Positions 52,497-61,872 of a DNA stretch of 64,000 nucleotides are shown here, piece by piece. A model generated the notes under the pieces. That model did no database searches. It was not told where the DNA came from and worked only from the letters and a program-made list of their open reading frames with translations. The position numbers were made by a program, and so were the translations under genes. Positions within the stretch are counted from its first letter, which is position 1; each line of letters begins with the position of its first letter. Source of the stretch: Chitinophaga pinensis (GTDB lineage: Bacteria; Bacteroidota; Bacteroidia; Chitinophagales; CAMDFR01); NCBI GenBank assembly GCA_945860705.1, contig CAMART010000004.1, positions 62,001 through 126,000 of the forward strand, in the 5' to 3' direction.

Positions 52497-54611
52497 TTAT
52501 TTTGTTATGAATAGTTTTTTAGTAATAGAATGAAGATGTTGTGTTTTTATTTCTAGATAATATAATCCCGACTGTATAGATTGAATATTTATTTTATCTT
52601 GACTATTTTCTACAAAACCTATCTCTACTAATTGTCCTAAATTATTTTTCAATATATATTTACATGGATAAATACATTCATCATTTGACTGTATACTTAC
52701 AAAATCATTTGCAGGATTTGGATATACCATGATATTATTTGACAGTATAACTTCTTCATCTATTCCTACTCCATATGTTTTTATATTGATATTATCTAGA
52801 TAAAGTACATTACCCCAACCAGACTTATTCTCAAATTTAAACTGAATATTCTCTGCATTGATGTATGGATTCAAATCTATCTTTTCTGTTTTCCATTGTG
52901 TACTTGTAGGTGTAAATAAAATATTTGTTTCACTTTGTGTAGCAAGTGTACTTCCTCCTTTACGCCAAAGCTGTATCCATGTATGACCACAATCAAGTGT
53001 AGCAAATACCGTGAGTGTATCATTTCTTGTACTTGTTCTATTAGCATAGGCTACATCGAAATTCAAATATGGGAAATTAGTATTTTTTAAATTATAAGAT
53101 GCTGTAAGCAAATTATCTTTTCTATTAGTTGGATTGCTCCCATTATCAAAATTATCTATACTCATAGATTGTCCGCTAGTGCTATATCCACCTATTGATG
53201 TATTTATTGACCAAGTTCTATCACCATTTGGATTTTCAACACTCCAACCGGTAGGCAAAATAGAAGATTCAAAACCTTCTGAAATAGGTGTATTCTGTCC
53301 TATTGATGCTGTGCCTGTCACATAAAAATTTTTAGTAGCATTATCATTCAATGCATAATCATCATCACCACCACCGTTGGCATTAAATAAAAATATACTA
53401 AACGTATGTGCTCCAGTAGCCACATTTTCTATAGGCAAAGTAAACGAACCTATTTTTCTTGGTGCAAGATTTCCATACCATTTTGCAGATTTATTCGTAC
53501 CTCCATCTATATTATATATTATCTCTAGATAAGTAATATTTTGCGAACCATTATTTTTAAATCGGATAACAGGCAATAAATTATTAGCACAATTAGTATC
53601 AGATGGCGATACCATATCTTCATATGCCGCATCAAGATTCAAATTGCATACACTTGATGCAGCAAGTAATTGACCTCTTTGAGAAAGCAAAGCTGCCCGA
53701 GCTCTATCTACTTGACCTTGTGAGAACATCACCTTTGCAGAATCATCTACATAATCCATATAATTCATAAAAAGATTTTGTGCCGAACAACTCACTTGTG
53801 GATGTGTAGGTCTACCATAATATTCTATTCGTTGATTAGGGGTATCACCCACAGAGTCACTACCTGCACATTCGTTTGGTTCGCCACCATCATCGCCCCA
53901 AATATGATATAGTCCCATCCAGTGACCTGTTTCATGTGTAGCCACTCTACCCATTTCATTACCAGTATTGATAACACCTGTTGTGCCTACGCAATCATAC
54001 CTGAGTACCACTCCATCTGTACTAGGACTCATACCTGGAAACTGTGCATAGCCCAATACTCCATTCAAATCTCCTGTAAATCGTGCCGTCCAAATATTAT
54101 AATATTGATTTGGATTCCAAATGGTATTTGGCTTTCCATTAGTCTCAAGCATAGTTCTATCCCACTGTGCTATGCCTAGATTATGACGCACTATACCACT
54201 AAACACATTTCCAGATTCATCAAATCTAGCTAAACAAAATTCTACTTGCATATTACCTAGCAATGGTTTGAAAACCGCTGGTATTCTATTCGTATCTACA
54301 TTTCTATTATTAAAATCTCTATTGAGTGCATCGAGTTGCGAGAGTATTTGTTCATCAGTGATATTCTCTCCAGTACCATACGCATCGCCATTGTGCAATA
54401 CATGAAATACGACTGGAATAGTGAGAATACTAGCTCTACTACCTTCATTTATTTTTTCTTGTATTTGTCTTTCTATATCTTCAAGATGTGTTTTTAAACG
54501 AGGATTGCTTTGGAGTTGTTCTTTCAGATTTTCTGTAGTAGCACAATAGTGAGATTGACTAAAACTAAACGAATATATAGCTATAGAAAATAGTAGTAAA
54601 ATATGTTTCAT
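52497..54611 (-). CDS. M43-type metalloprotease with adhesion domains and T9SS sorting domain
   Basis: The 704-residue protein has a signal peptide (about 1-19), a metalloprotease domain with HETGHWMGLYH (His226, Glu227, His230, His236) and a Met-turn [16 protein letters not shown]. It then has a CARDB-like domain (about 325-435) and a jelly-roll domain of the cleaved-adhesin type (EGFESSILPTGWSVENPNGDRTW, about 445-610). The sorting domain starts MVYPNPANDFVSI (about 628). Binding domains suggest that it attacks extracellular protein or peptides attached to glycans. Confidence 0.87.
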   Translation of the reverse strand: MKHILLLFSIAIYSFSFSQSHYCATTENLKEQLQSNPRLKTHLEDIERQIQEKINEGSRASILTIPVVFHVLHNGDAYGTGENITDEQILSQLDALNRDFNNRNVDTNRIPAVFKPLLGNMQVEFCLARFDESGNVFSGIVRHNLGIAQWDRTMLETNGKPNTIWNPNQYYNIWTARFTGDLNGVLGYAQFPGMSPSTDGVVLRYDCVGTTGVINTGNEMGRVATHETGHWMGLYHIWGDDGGEPNECAGSDSVGDTPNQRIEYYGRPTHPQVSCSAQNLFMNYMDYVDDSAKVMFSQGQVDRARAALLSQRGQLLAASSVCNLNLDAAYEDMVSPSDTNCANNLLPVIRFKNNGSQNITYLEIIYNIDGGTNKSAKWYGNLAPRKIGSFTLPIENVATGAHTFSIFLFNANGGGDDDYALNDNATKNFYVTGTASIGQNTPISEGFESSILPTGWSVENPNGDRTWSINTSIGGYSTSGQSMSIDNFDNGSNPTNRKDNLLTASYNLKNTNFPYLNFDVAYANRTSTRNDTLTVFATLDCGHTWIQLWRKGGSTLATQSETNILFTPTSTQWKTEKIDLNPYINAENIQFKFENKSGWGNVLYLDNINIKTYGVGIDEEVILSNNIMVYPNPANDFVSIQSNDECIYPCKYILKNNLGQLVEIGFVENSQDKINIQSIQSGLYYLEIKTQHLHSITKKLFITK

Positions 54612-54707
54612 TAATTGATGTTATAAAACAAAAATACTAGTTTTTAGGGAGAATATTTGAATGAATTTATTTTGTAAAAACTAATTATTTATTAGAGCTA
54701 TTTCCTG

Positions 54708-54830
54708 CTATGCGCTTGTATCTCTGCTTACTTTGTAGCAGAGGATTCCGAACATTCGGAACGCTTCTATCAGGGCTAGTAGAAGCAGGTGTGGCTTTGT
54801 AACCAAGGGGTTTAAACCCCTTGCAAAAAA
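54708..54830. repeat. three consecutive hairpins downstream of sufS
   Basis: CTCTGCT/AGCAGAG (about 54722-54746), TTCCGAA-CA-TTCGGAA (about 54749-54764) and the perfect 20-base palindrome CAAGGGGTTTAAACCCCTTG (54804-54823) lie in a row. They follow the sufS stop on the minus strand. One may end sufBCDS transcription; the cluster looks like a structured repeat element. Confidence 0.6.
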
Positions 54831-54853
54831 TCCCTTGCTGAAAACTGACTATA

Positions 54854-56074
54854 TTATATCATCCTCACCACTCGCTCCAATCCACTTATCAAAGTATCTA
54901 CTTCTTCTTTAGTATTATAAAAAGAAAATGAAGCTCTGCATGTACCGCCTTCTAGCGAAAGACTTTCCATCAGTGGCATACAACAATGATGACCTGTGCG
55001 TATAGCTATGCCCATTTTATCAAGTAGCACACCTACATCATACGTATGAATGTTTTCTATCACAAAAGAAATCACCGATGCTTTATTATTTGCAGTACCT
55101 ATGATTCGTAGTCCGTTTATTTGTTGTATTTTTTCGGTAGCATATTGTAGCAATGCTGTTTCTTGCTTTTGTATAAAATCAAATCCTACAGATTCTACAT
55201 ATTTTATGGCTACTCCCAAGCCTATCACACCAGCTATATTAGGTGTACCTGCTTCAAATTTGTAGGGCAAATCATTGAAGGTTGTAGTTTCATAACTTAC
55301 CGTTTTTATCATCTCACCACCATAGTGAAATGGATTCATTTCATTTAGTATAGATTCTTTAGCATACAAAACTCCGATGCCTGTTGGTCCAAATAATTTA
55401 TGACCAGAAAATACAAAAAAATCCGCATCGAGTGCTTGTACATCTATAAAAGCATGTGCCACAGCCTGCGCTCCATCTATCAATACTTTAGCACCAAACA
55501 AGTGCGCTTTTTCTATGATATCTTTTACAGGATTGATAGTACCTAGCGAATTAGAGGTGTGCACACAACAAACCAGTTTAGTTTTTACACTAAGTTGCTT
55601 GTAATAAATATCCATCATCAATTCTCCATGTTCATTGATAGGTATTATTAATAGCTTCGCTTTTTTCTGAGTGCAGAGTTGTTGCCAAGGCACTAAATTG
55701 CTATGATGTTCTAGTGCAGAAATAATTATTTCATCACCTTCATGTATGTTATGCATTGCCCAACTATACATCACTAAATTGATTCCTTCAGTAGTTCCTC
55801 TAGTAAAATTTATTTCATGTCTATATTTTGCATTTAGAAATTTCTGAATCGTATCTCTAGAGTTTTCGTATAGTTCTGTAGCATTGCTTGCAAGAGTATG
55901 AGCGCTTCTATGTATATTGCTATTGGTATGTGTATAATAATTTGAGATTGCATCTATCACTACTTGTGGCTTTTGAGTAGTAGCTGCATTGTCTAAATAA
56001 ACGAGAGGTTTGTTATTTACCTTTTCGTTTAGTATCGGAAAATCTTTCCTTATATTATCAAGTTCAATGTTCAA
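54854..56074 (-). CDS. sufS: cysteine desulfurase SufS
   Basis: This PLP enzyme of 406 residues removes sulfur from cysteine for iron-sulfur cluster assembly. The PLP lysine is Lys226 in FSGHKLFGPTG and the catalytic cysteine is Cys364 in IAIRTGHHCCMPLM. YLDNAATTQKP (27-37) and the RGTTEGINLVM segment are typical. It is the last gene of the suf operon on the minus strand, 271 bases after sufD with a repeat-filled gap. Confidence 0.95.
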   Translation of the reverse strand: MNIELDNIRKDFPILNEKVNNKPLVYLDNAATTQKPQVVIDAISNYYTHTNSNIHRSAHTLASNATELYENSRDTIQKFLNAKYRHEINFTRGTTEGINLVMYSWAMHNIHEGDEIIISALEHHSNLVPWQQLCTQKKAKLLIIPINEHGELMMDIYYKQLSVKTKLVCCVHTSNSLGTINPVKDIIEKAHLFGAKVLIDGAQAVAHAFIDVQALDADFFVFSGHKLFGPTGIGVLYAKESILNEMNPFHYGGEMIKTVSYETTTFNDLPYKFEAGTPNIAGVIGLGVAIKYVESVGFDFIQKQETALLQYATEKIQQINGLRIIGTANNKASVISFVIENIHTYDVGVLLDKMGIAIRTGHHCCMPLMESLSLEGGTCRASFSFYNTKEEVDTLISGLERVVRMI

Positions 56075-56345
56075 TATTATTAGTTCAAAGTTTAATGTTC
56101 AATGTTTAAAGTTCAATGTTTAAAGTTTCAAGTTATTTGCCTTATCTCTATACATACCCCTTACCTTCAGCTAAAGCGGAACAGGCTCTCTCAAAAGGAG
56201 AATTAATTTCGTAAAATATTTATTTTATTAGTTCTTGGTTCATACATCTAATACTTTTGCTCTTGTTTCTTGTTTCTTGTTTCTTGGCTCTTAGCTCCTA
56301 TTTCTTGTTTCTTATATCTTGGCTCTTTAATCTAATATCTAGCGT
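56075..56345. repeat. repeat-filled gap between sufD and sufS
   Basis: Contains AGTTCAAAGTTTAATGTTCAATGTTTAAAG (broken here: AGTTCAAAGTTTAATG, TTCAATGTTTAAAG) at 56085-56125 and CTTGTTTCTTGTTTCTTGGCTCTTAG-like words (TTGTTTCTTGTTTCTTGGC) at 56264-56291. No gene is visible. It is one of the longest blocks of the dispersed repeat family. Confidence 0.65.
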
Positions 56346-56361
56346 CTAGTATCTAATGTCT
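56332..56361 (-). repeat. TAGATATTAGAC-type repeat overlapping the sufD end
   Basis: The reverse complement of these 30 bases matches 45896-45925 with one mismatch. It encodes the last five residues of SufD (ADIRY) and its TAG stop. Confidence 0.8.
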
Positions 56362-57638
56362 GCATCCAACGCTCTCTCTATCGCTTTCTCAACATAAGTC
56401 TTCACAGCTTCATTGTCCAGCTTTTCTATTACTTCATTAGCAAATGCAACAGTAAGCATAGACTTAGCTGTAGCTTTACTGATACCTCTAGCTATCAAAT
56501 AAAATAACGCATTTTCATCAATATTACCTATAGCAGCACCATGACTACACTTTACATCATCTGCAAATATTTCTAATTGTGGTTTGGTATAAATGTTCGC
56601 ATTTTTTGAAAGCAGTAAATTTTTATTGGATTGATATGCATCTGTTTTTTGAGCATCTACATGTACATGTATTTTACCATTAAAAACTCCAGTACCTTCA
56701 TCATTCATCACACCTCTATACAACTGAAAACTACTGCAGTGTGGCAACTTATGTTCTATCTTCAAATGATTATCTATGATACTTTTTTTAGAGGCTAAAT
56801 AAATAGCTTTTGTATCACAAGTAAGCCCTGGTGCATTCATAGCAATATGCAAATTATTCCTAACTAGTGCTCCACTATCTGAGTAAGTAAATACATCACA
56901 ATTAGCATCACGTTCTTGTGCTATTTCCCAAGTATTCAGATTCTGAATCTCATGTAGGTTGTCTTGTATCAAATATATTTTTGCATGCGAATTTGGATAT
57001 AATATCAACTCATTTACTTCATTGCTTAAAGATTTTACAGCATCTTTTGTATAGTGTTTGACTATGATACTAGCATGAGCTCCAGATTCAAAAACTATCA
57101 AATTTCTTATCTGTTGAAGATAATCAACAGCTTCACTTGTATCGTGATATTCTATTAAAATGGGTTGCTCAAGTACACTATTTTTTTTCACTACAACAAA
57201 AACACCTTGCATATAAAACGAAGTATTGAATGCTACATAAGGCTCTTTAGTATTATTGGCTAATGTATTGAAATGAGCCTGAAATAATGTATGTGAAGCT
57301 GATGCATCTATATGATGTACTTCTATATCATCTGTAAAAACTGAATGATGTAATGAAATACTTCCATTGATAAATACAATTTTATTTATTGATTCAAAAA
57401 CACTTGGCTCAAGTACTTCGCTATTTTTTACTACATAACTATTTCTGTAGTCTAGTTCGCTTTTGCTAAAAAACAATGTAGGAGTGTACTTCCATTCTTC
57501 ATGTCTTGTAGTAGGGAAACCCATCTTCATAAAACTAGTTATAGCATCCGCTTTATGTTTATTGACACTATCATTTGATTCATTTAATTTAGCTAAATGA
57601 GTTTCTATAATAGATGAACTGTTTTGTGTATCTGTCAT
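56346..57638 (-). CDS. sufD: Fe-S cluster assembly protein SufD
   Basis: The 430-residue protein is the SufD subunit of the SufBCD scaffold. It has the N-terminal helical region (about 1-60; MGFPTTRHEEWKYTP), the right-handed beta-helix core, and the C-terminal segment FADDVKCSHGAAIGNIDENALFYLIARGIS (about 360-389). Its last codons (DADIRY and stop) are encoded within a dispersed repeat (56332-56361), so the true C-terminus was probably remodelled. It follows sufC by 10 bases. Confidence 0.94.
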   Translation of the reverse strand: MTDTQNSSSIIETHLAKLNESNDSVNKHKADAITSFMKMGFPTTRHEEWKYTPTLFFSKSELDYRNSYVVKNSEVLEPSVFESINKIVFINGSISLHHSVFTDDIEVHHIDASASHTLFQAHFNTLANNTKEPYVAFNTSFYMQGVFVVVKKNSVLEQPILIEYHDTSEAVDYLQQIRNLIVFESGAHASIIVKHYTKDAVKSLSNEVNELILYPNSHAKIYLIQDNLHEIQNLNTWEIAQERDANCDVFTYSDSGALVRNNLHIAMNAPGLTCDTKAIYLASKKSIIDNHLKIEHKLPHCSSFQLYRGVMNDEGTGVFNGKIHVHVDAQKTDAYQSNKNLLLSKNANIYTKPQLEIFADDVKCSHGAAIGNIDENALFYLIARGISKATAKSMLTVAFANEVIEKLDNEAVKTYVEKAIERALDADIRY

Positions 57639-57648
57639 TACTCTTTTG

Positions 57649-58395
57649 TTATACTAATTCTTTTACCCAATCATAACCTTTTTCTTCCAACTCTAGTGCT
57701 AGTTCTTTACCGCCAGTTTTCACGATTCTACCATCATACATTACATGCACAAAGTCTGGCACTATATAGTCGAGCAATCTTTGATAGTGTGTGATTACAA
57801 TAAATGCATTTTCACTATTTCTAAGTTTGTTTACTCCATTAGAAACAATACGCAATGCATCTATATCTAGTCCACTATCCGTTTCATCAAGTATTGCAAG
57901 TTTTGGTTCGAGCATCGCCATTTGAAAAATTTCATTTCTTTTTTTCTCACCACCACTAAATCCTTCATTCAGCGAGCGACTCATAAATGCTTTATCTATT
58001 TCTACTAAAGCCATTTTTTCTTTCATACGCTCCAGAAATTCTTTTGCAGGCATAGGTTCCAAGCCTTGTGATTTCCTTTTTTCATTGATAGCAGCTTTCA
58101 TAAAGTTAGTAGTAGAAACTCCAGGTATTTCTATTGGATATTGAAAAGCCAAAAACACACCTGCTCTAGCTCTTTCGTCTGCTTCCATTTCTAGCAAATC
58201 CTGTCCATCAAATTCGATACTACCTTCTGTCACTTCATATTGATTTTTACCTGCTATAACTGATGCCAATGTACTTTTACCAGTACCATTTGGTCCCATG
58301 ATAGCATGTATCTCTCCTTTTTTTACTTCAAGATTAAATCCTTTTAGAATCTCTCTCTCTCCTATTCGTGCGTGTAAGTTTTTTATATTTATCAT
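57649..58395 (-). CDS. sufC: Fe-S cluster assembly ATPase SufC
   Basis: The 248-residue ABC-type ATPase powers the SufBCD scaffold. Walker [10 protein letters not shown] (34-42), the signature [15 protein letters not shown], Walker [17 protein letters not shown] and the switch His in VITHYQRLL are all present. It is followed by sufD after 10 bases. The gap to sufB is 610 bases and holds a four-helix protein gene. Confidence 0.96.
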   Translation of the reverse strand: MINIKNLHARIGEREILKGFNLEVKKGEIHAIMGPNGTGKSTLASVIAGKNQYEVTEGSIEFDGQDLLEMEADERARAGVFLAFQYPIEIPGVSTTNFMKAAINEKRKSQGLEPMPAKEFLERMKEKMALVEIDKAFMSRSLNEGFSGGEKKRNEIFQMAMLEPKLAILDETDSGLDIDALRIVSNGVNKLRNSENAFIVITHYQRLLDYIVPDFVHVMYDGRIVKTGGKELALELEEKGYDWVKELV

Positions 58396-58407
58396 ATTTT
58401 TTTTTAC

Positions 58408-58490
58408 CTGTTACAAGTTCAAAGTTTTGTGTTCAAAGTTTCATTTACAAAGTTCAAAGTTGATAGTTTCATGTTCAAAGTTTTTTGCTT
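58408..58490 (-). repeat. AAGTTCAAAGTT repeat, left of the four-helix gene
   Basis: Contains at least four GTTCAAAGTT words (e.g. AAGTTCAAAGTT at 58415-58426). The words are in inverse orientation to those at 58945-59003. Together they flank the four-helix gene. Confidence 0.75.
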
Positions 58491-58514
58491 GTATATAAAT
58501 TCGTAATTCTTATA

Positions 58515-58901
58515 TTACTTAAATTTATCACCTTTTAAATTACTGTTCTTCAAATAAGAAATAAATCCATATAATAATTTATTTATTTCTATTGCTTTGT
58601 TGTATGCATTATTAAATTCTACATCATTAATATATAGTAAGTCTGATGCTATATAAAGTTGAGCTCTTAACTCAGCACATGAACCTTTTGCAATATATAA
58701 AAAATGAATAAATTCTTTATTCCCTCCTCTTTCAAATCCTTCAGCTATATTAGAAGCTATAGATATACTACATCTTCTGATTTGATCTTTTAAGCTAAAG
58801 TCTTTTTCAAATTTACCAATTGATGTAAGTTCATAAATGTCTTTTGTAAGCTCTCTAGCTTTTTGCCAAGCAACTATATCTTCAAACTTTTCTATTTTCA
58901 C
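58515..58901 (-). CDS. four-helix bundle protein (23S rRNA-intervening sequence type)
   Basis: The 128-residue all-helical protein has the S23/four-helix signature: FEDIVAWQKARELTKDIYELT (about 6-26), DQIRRCSISIASNIAEGFERG (about 39-59) and FIHFLYIAKGSCAELRAQL (about 64-82). Such proteins were first noted in 23S rRNA intervening sequences and occur as isolated genes in many Bacteroidota; their function is unknown, though they form pentamers. Here it lies inside the suf operon, between sufB and sufC, flanked by inverted repeat blocks, so it is probably an inserted gene. Confidence 0.85.
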   Translation of the reverse strand: MKIEKFEDIVAWQKARELTKDIYELTSIGKFEKDFSLKDQIRRCSISIASNIAEGFERGGNKEFIHFLYIAKGSCAELRAQLYIASDLLYINDVEFNNAYNKAIEINKLLYGFISYLKNSNLKGDKFK

Positions 58902-58944
58902 TTTGTCAATTAATTATATTATATAAGTATCTAGCTTTATTCAA

Positions 58945-59003
58945 TTTACAACTTTGAACTATTAACTTTAAACTTTGAACTCACAACCTTAAACTTTGAA
59001 CTT
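58945..59003 (-). repeat. AACTTTGAACTT repeat, right of the four-helix gene
   Basis: Three AACTTTGAAC(T) words (58950, 58971 and about 58992), in inverse orientation to the left block. They end three bases before the sufB stop codon. Confidence 0.75.
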
Positions 59004-59005
59004 AT

Positions 59006-60451
59006 TTATCCTACAGAATTTTCCAAGCTTATCTGCAAAAGTTTTTGTGCCTCTACTGCAAACTCCATCGGCAATTCTTTAAATACTTCCTTGCAAAATC
59101 CATTCACTATTATATTCACCGCTTCTTCATCACTCAAGCCTCGCTGATTGCAATAAAACAGCATATCCTCTCCTATCTTAGATGTTGTAGCTTCATGCTC
59201 AACTTTAGCTGTATCATTTTTTACTTCTATATATGGAAATGTATGCGCGCCAGATTCGCTTGTCATAAGCATACTATCGCATTGCGAATAATTATAGGCG
59301 TTGTCTGCTGTTTTTTGTATCTGTACTAATCCTCTATAAGAGTTATGACTTTTTCCTGCACTGATTCCTTTTGATACGATTCTACTTCTAGTGTTTTTAC
59401 CTACATGTATCATTTTAGTGCCCGTATCTGCTTGTTGATGATTATTAGTAACTGCTACTGAATAAAACTCTCCAATAGAATTATCTCCTTTAAGTATACA
59501 ACTTGGATATTTCCATGTCACGGCACTACCTGTTTCTACTTGAGTCCAACTTATTTTCGAACTTACACCTTTACAGATTCCTCTTTTTGTTACAAAATTG
59601 AATATACCTCCTTTACCTTCTTTATCGCCCGGATACCAGTTTTGTACAGTAGAATATTTTATTTCAGCTCTATCAAGAGTTACTAATTCTACTACTGCTG
59701 CATGCAATTGATTTTCGTCACGCTTTGGTGCAGTACACCCTTCAAGATAACTTACATAACTATCATCTTCTGCTATGATTAAAGTTCTTTCAAACTGACC
59801 TGTATTTTCTGCATTGATTCTAAAATAAGTAGAAAGCTCCATAGGACATCGAACTCCTTTTGGTATAAAAACAAAACTACCATCACTAAAAACTGCTGAG
59901 TTCAAAGCCGCATAATAATTATCTCGCACTGGTACTACCGAACCTAAATATTGTTTTACCAACTCTGGATACTCATGTACCGCTTCTGATATAGCACAAA
60001 AAATAATTCCTTTTTCTGCTAACTGTTTTTTGAATGTAGTAAATACACTTTCGCTATCCATCACATAATCAACTGCTACACCTGCAAGTAGTTCTTGTTC
60101 TTTGATAGGTATACCTAGTTTATCATATGTTTTTTTTATCTCAGGGTCTAGTTCATCCAAACTATTTAAGTTTGGTTTTTTCTTTTGAGAAGCGTAGTAT
60201 ATGATATCTTGAAAATTGATTTTTGGAAAACTCACATTATGCCACTGTGGTTCTTTCATAGTAAGCCAAATTCTATAAGCCTCCAATCGCCAATCCAAAA
60301 GCCATTGTGGTTCATTTTTTTTAGCTGAAATAAATTTTACAATATCTTCATTCAAGCCTTTTTTTGCAAACTCTTGCTCTAGGTCACTTACAAAGCCCCA
60401 TTTATATTCACTATTGGTGTGATCGTCTAATATTTGATTACTATCTGTCAT
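59006..60451 (-). CDS. sufB: Fe-S cluster assembly protein SufB
   Basis: The 481-residue scaffold protein binds nascent Fe-S clusters with SufC and SufD. Typical segments are [34 protein letters not shown] (about 183-216; the first part is the core motif), [23 protein letters not shown] (about 235-257) and [23 protein letters not shown] with the conserved Cys (about 415-437). It is the first gene of sufBCDS. TATCTTTG (minus, 60536-60543) upstream could be the -7 element of its promoter. Confidence 0.96.
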   Translation of the reverse strand: MTDSNQILDDHTNSEYKWGFVSDLEQEFAKKGLNEDIVKFISAKKNEPQWLLDWRLEAYRIWLTMKEPQWHNVSFPKINFQDIIYYASQKKKPNLNSLDELDPEIKKTYDKLGIPIKEQELLAGVAVDYVMDSESVFTTFKKQLAEKGIIFCAISEAVHEYPELVKQYLGSVVPVRDNYYAALNSAVFSDGSFVFIPKGVRCPMELSTYFRINAENTGQFERTLIIAEDDSYVSYLEGCTAPKRDENQLHAAVVELVTLDRAEIKYSTVQNWYPGDKEGKGGIFNFVTKRGICKGVSSKISWTQVETGSAVTWKYPSCILKGDNSIGEFYSVAVTNNHQQADTGTKMIHVGKNTRSRIVSKGISAGKSHNSYRGLVQIQKTADNAYNYSQCDSMLMTSESGAHTFPYIEVKNDTAKVEHEATTSKIGEDMLFYCNQRGLSDEEAVNIIVNGFCKEVFKELPMEFAVEAQKLLQISLENSVG

Positions 60452-60613
60452 TATAATTATTTCATGCTTAAAGAGAAATCTTTATCTATTGTTAATACAA
60501 AATAGCGATATAAAGTTCTCCATAAAACTGGATTGCAAAGATACTTAATTTAGACAAATTCTAGATAAAAAGTAAAAGAGATGAATATCTTTAAATGTTA
60601 TTTTTGTAAATAT

Positions 60614-61315
60614 TTACCTTTTCTGTCTACTCAATATTAATATAATATCGCCCATAAGATTATTCATAGAGAGCGAATCAGTACCATTGTAGTAACCTCT
60701 TACATGCCCTTCACCATCTACAAGGACAAACTTATCACTATGCTCAAAATCACCTGCACCTGCATCACCTTGTTGTGTAGTGAGTCCAAACTCATTTCTA
60801 CCCAAATCAAAGGTTGCTTGCTTATCCCCTCTAAGAAAAGTCCATTTACCAGGAATAGCACCCATACTAGTAGCATATTCTTTTAGGGCTGGTATACTAT
60901 CTCTTTCTGGGTCTATTGTAAATGAAATCATTTTTACATTATCATCATTCAAAAATTCTTTTTGAATTTTTTTCATATTCTCATTCATCTTAGGGCAAAT
61001 ACCAGGGCATGATGCAAAGAAAAACTCAGCTACATATAAACTTCCTTTTAAACTTTCACTTTTAAAAATTTGTCCATCTTGAGTTGTGAAAGTATATGGC
61101 TTTATAGTTCTATAAATTGTATCTATTCTTATCTTTCCAGTATTTTCTGCTACTGTATCTAATCCTATAGGAAAATAAAATCTTGGGAATTTTACAGTCA
61201 CTCTGTCTTTTTCTTTGTATTTGAAAACCATCACTGCTACCAATGGCAACATAACAGCTAATGCAATACCTACAATAGACAATACAGCTTTATTATTTTT
61301 ATTTTCTCCGCTCAT
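60614..61315 (-). CDS. SCO1/SenC family copper chaperone
   Basis: The 233-residue thioredoxin-fold protein has one N-terminal membrane helix (about 11-31), the Cu-binding motif CPGICP (Cys103, Cys107) and the third ligand His192 in EHSDKF. It delivers copper to the CuA site of cytochrome c oxidase or acts in redox control on the periplasmic face. It lies downstream of cytochrome oxidase genes, which supports that role. A terminator at 61372-61401 separates it from the subunit IV gene, so it may have its own promoter. Confidence 0.92.
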   Translation of the reverse strand: MSGENKNNKAVLSIVGIALAVMLPLVAVMVFKYKEKDRVTVKFPRFYFPIGLDTVAENTGKIRIDTIYRTIKPYTFTTQDGQIFKSESLKGSLYVAEFFFASCPGICPKMNENMKKIQKEFLNDDNVKMISFTIDPERDSIPALKEYATSMGAIPGKWTFLRGDKQATFDLGRNEFGLTTQQGDAGAGDFEHSDKFVLVDGEGHVRGYYNGTDSLSMNNLMGDIILILSRQKR

Positions 61316-61371
61316 AATTATATATGATATTTATAATTGTATAAATGTAAAATGAATAGAATAGTTCAAAT

Positions 61372-61401
61372 AAAGATGCCCACGCAAGCGTGGGCATCTT
61401 T
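61372..61401 (-). terminator. terminator between oxidase subunit IV and SCO genes
   Basis: AAAGATGCCCACGC / GCGTGGGCATCTTT, a perfect 14-bp stem with a 2-base loop, followed by TTTATTT on the minus strand. It is 17 bases beyond the subunit IV stop. Confidence 0.88.
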
Positions 61402-61418
61402 AATAATATTTATTTTTA

Positions 61419-61778
61419 TTAAAAAAAGTTCATTAATTCTTGATAGTGTCTCCAACAGTTACCTTCCCATAAGAATGCTATAACAGCCCATATAAGAAAT
61501 AAAAATGGAATACCAATAGTCATAATAAAGGCTTTCTTTTCATGTTTTACGTGCATAAATACAGCCATAATAGCTACTGCCTTAACAACACTCATAAGTA
61601 TAAGTATAACATTTAGTGGTCTTTTTGGCCAATGCATACTCATATCCCACCATAGAGCAAATAGTACTTCTACTACTGTTAGTACTCCTAGAAAAATAAT
61701 CATTTTACCTACTTCACTTACCCCTTTTTTGTATTCAGCTTCTGGTAGTATGTGTCCATGTTCTTCGTGTGATGACAT
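61419..61778 (-). CDS. cytochrome c oxidase subunit IV (CtaF/caa3-type)
   Basis: The 119-residue inner-membrane protein has three hydrophobic segments (about 24-46, 55-75 and 82-103) and matches the small bacterial subunit IV of caa3-type oxidases (MHVKHEKKAFIMTIGIPF). It stabilises the oxidase and lacks cofactors. The gene is downstream of two subunit III genes on the minus strand. Confidence 0.85.
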   Translation of the reverse strand: MSSHEEHGHILPEAEYKKGVSEVGKMIIFLGVLTVVEVLFALWWDMSMHWPKRPLNVILILMSVVKAVAIMAVFMHVKHEKKAFIMTIGIPFLFLIWAVIAFLWEGNCWRHYQELMNFF

Positions 61779-61804
61779 AATTTTTTATTTTTTATTTTTT
61801 TATA

Positions 61805-61868
61805 ATTTAAAGTTTATTAGTTACAAACTAAATATACTTAATTCTTGATACTTAAATCTTAATACTTT
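61805..61868 (-). repeat. TTGATACTTAAATCTTAATACTT repeat
   Basis: The 94-base gap between oxidase subunits holds CTTGATACTTAAATCTTAATACTT (words TTGATACTTAAATC and TTAATACTT) of the dispersed repeat family, here within a respiratory operon. Confidence 0.6.
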
Positions 61869-61872
61869 TTTC

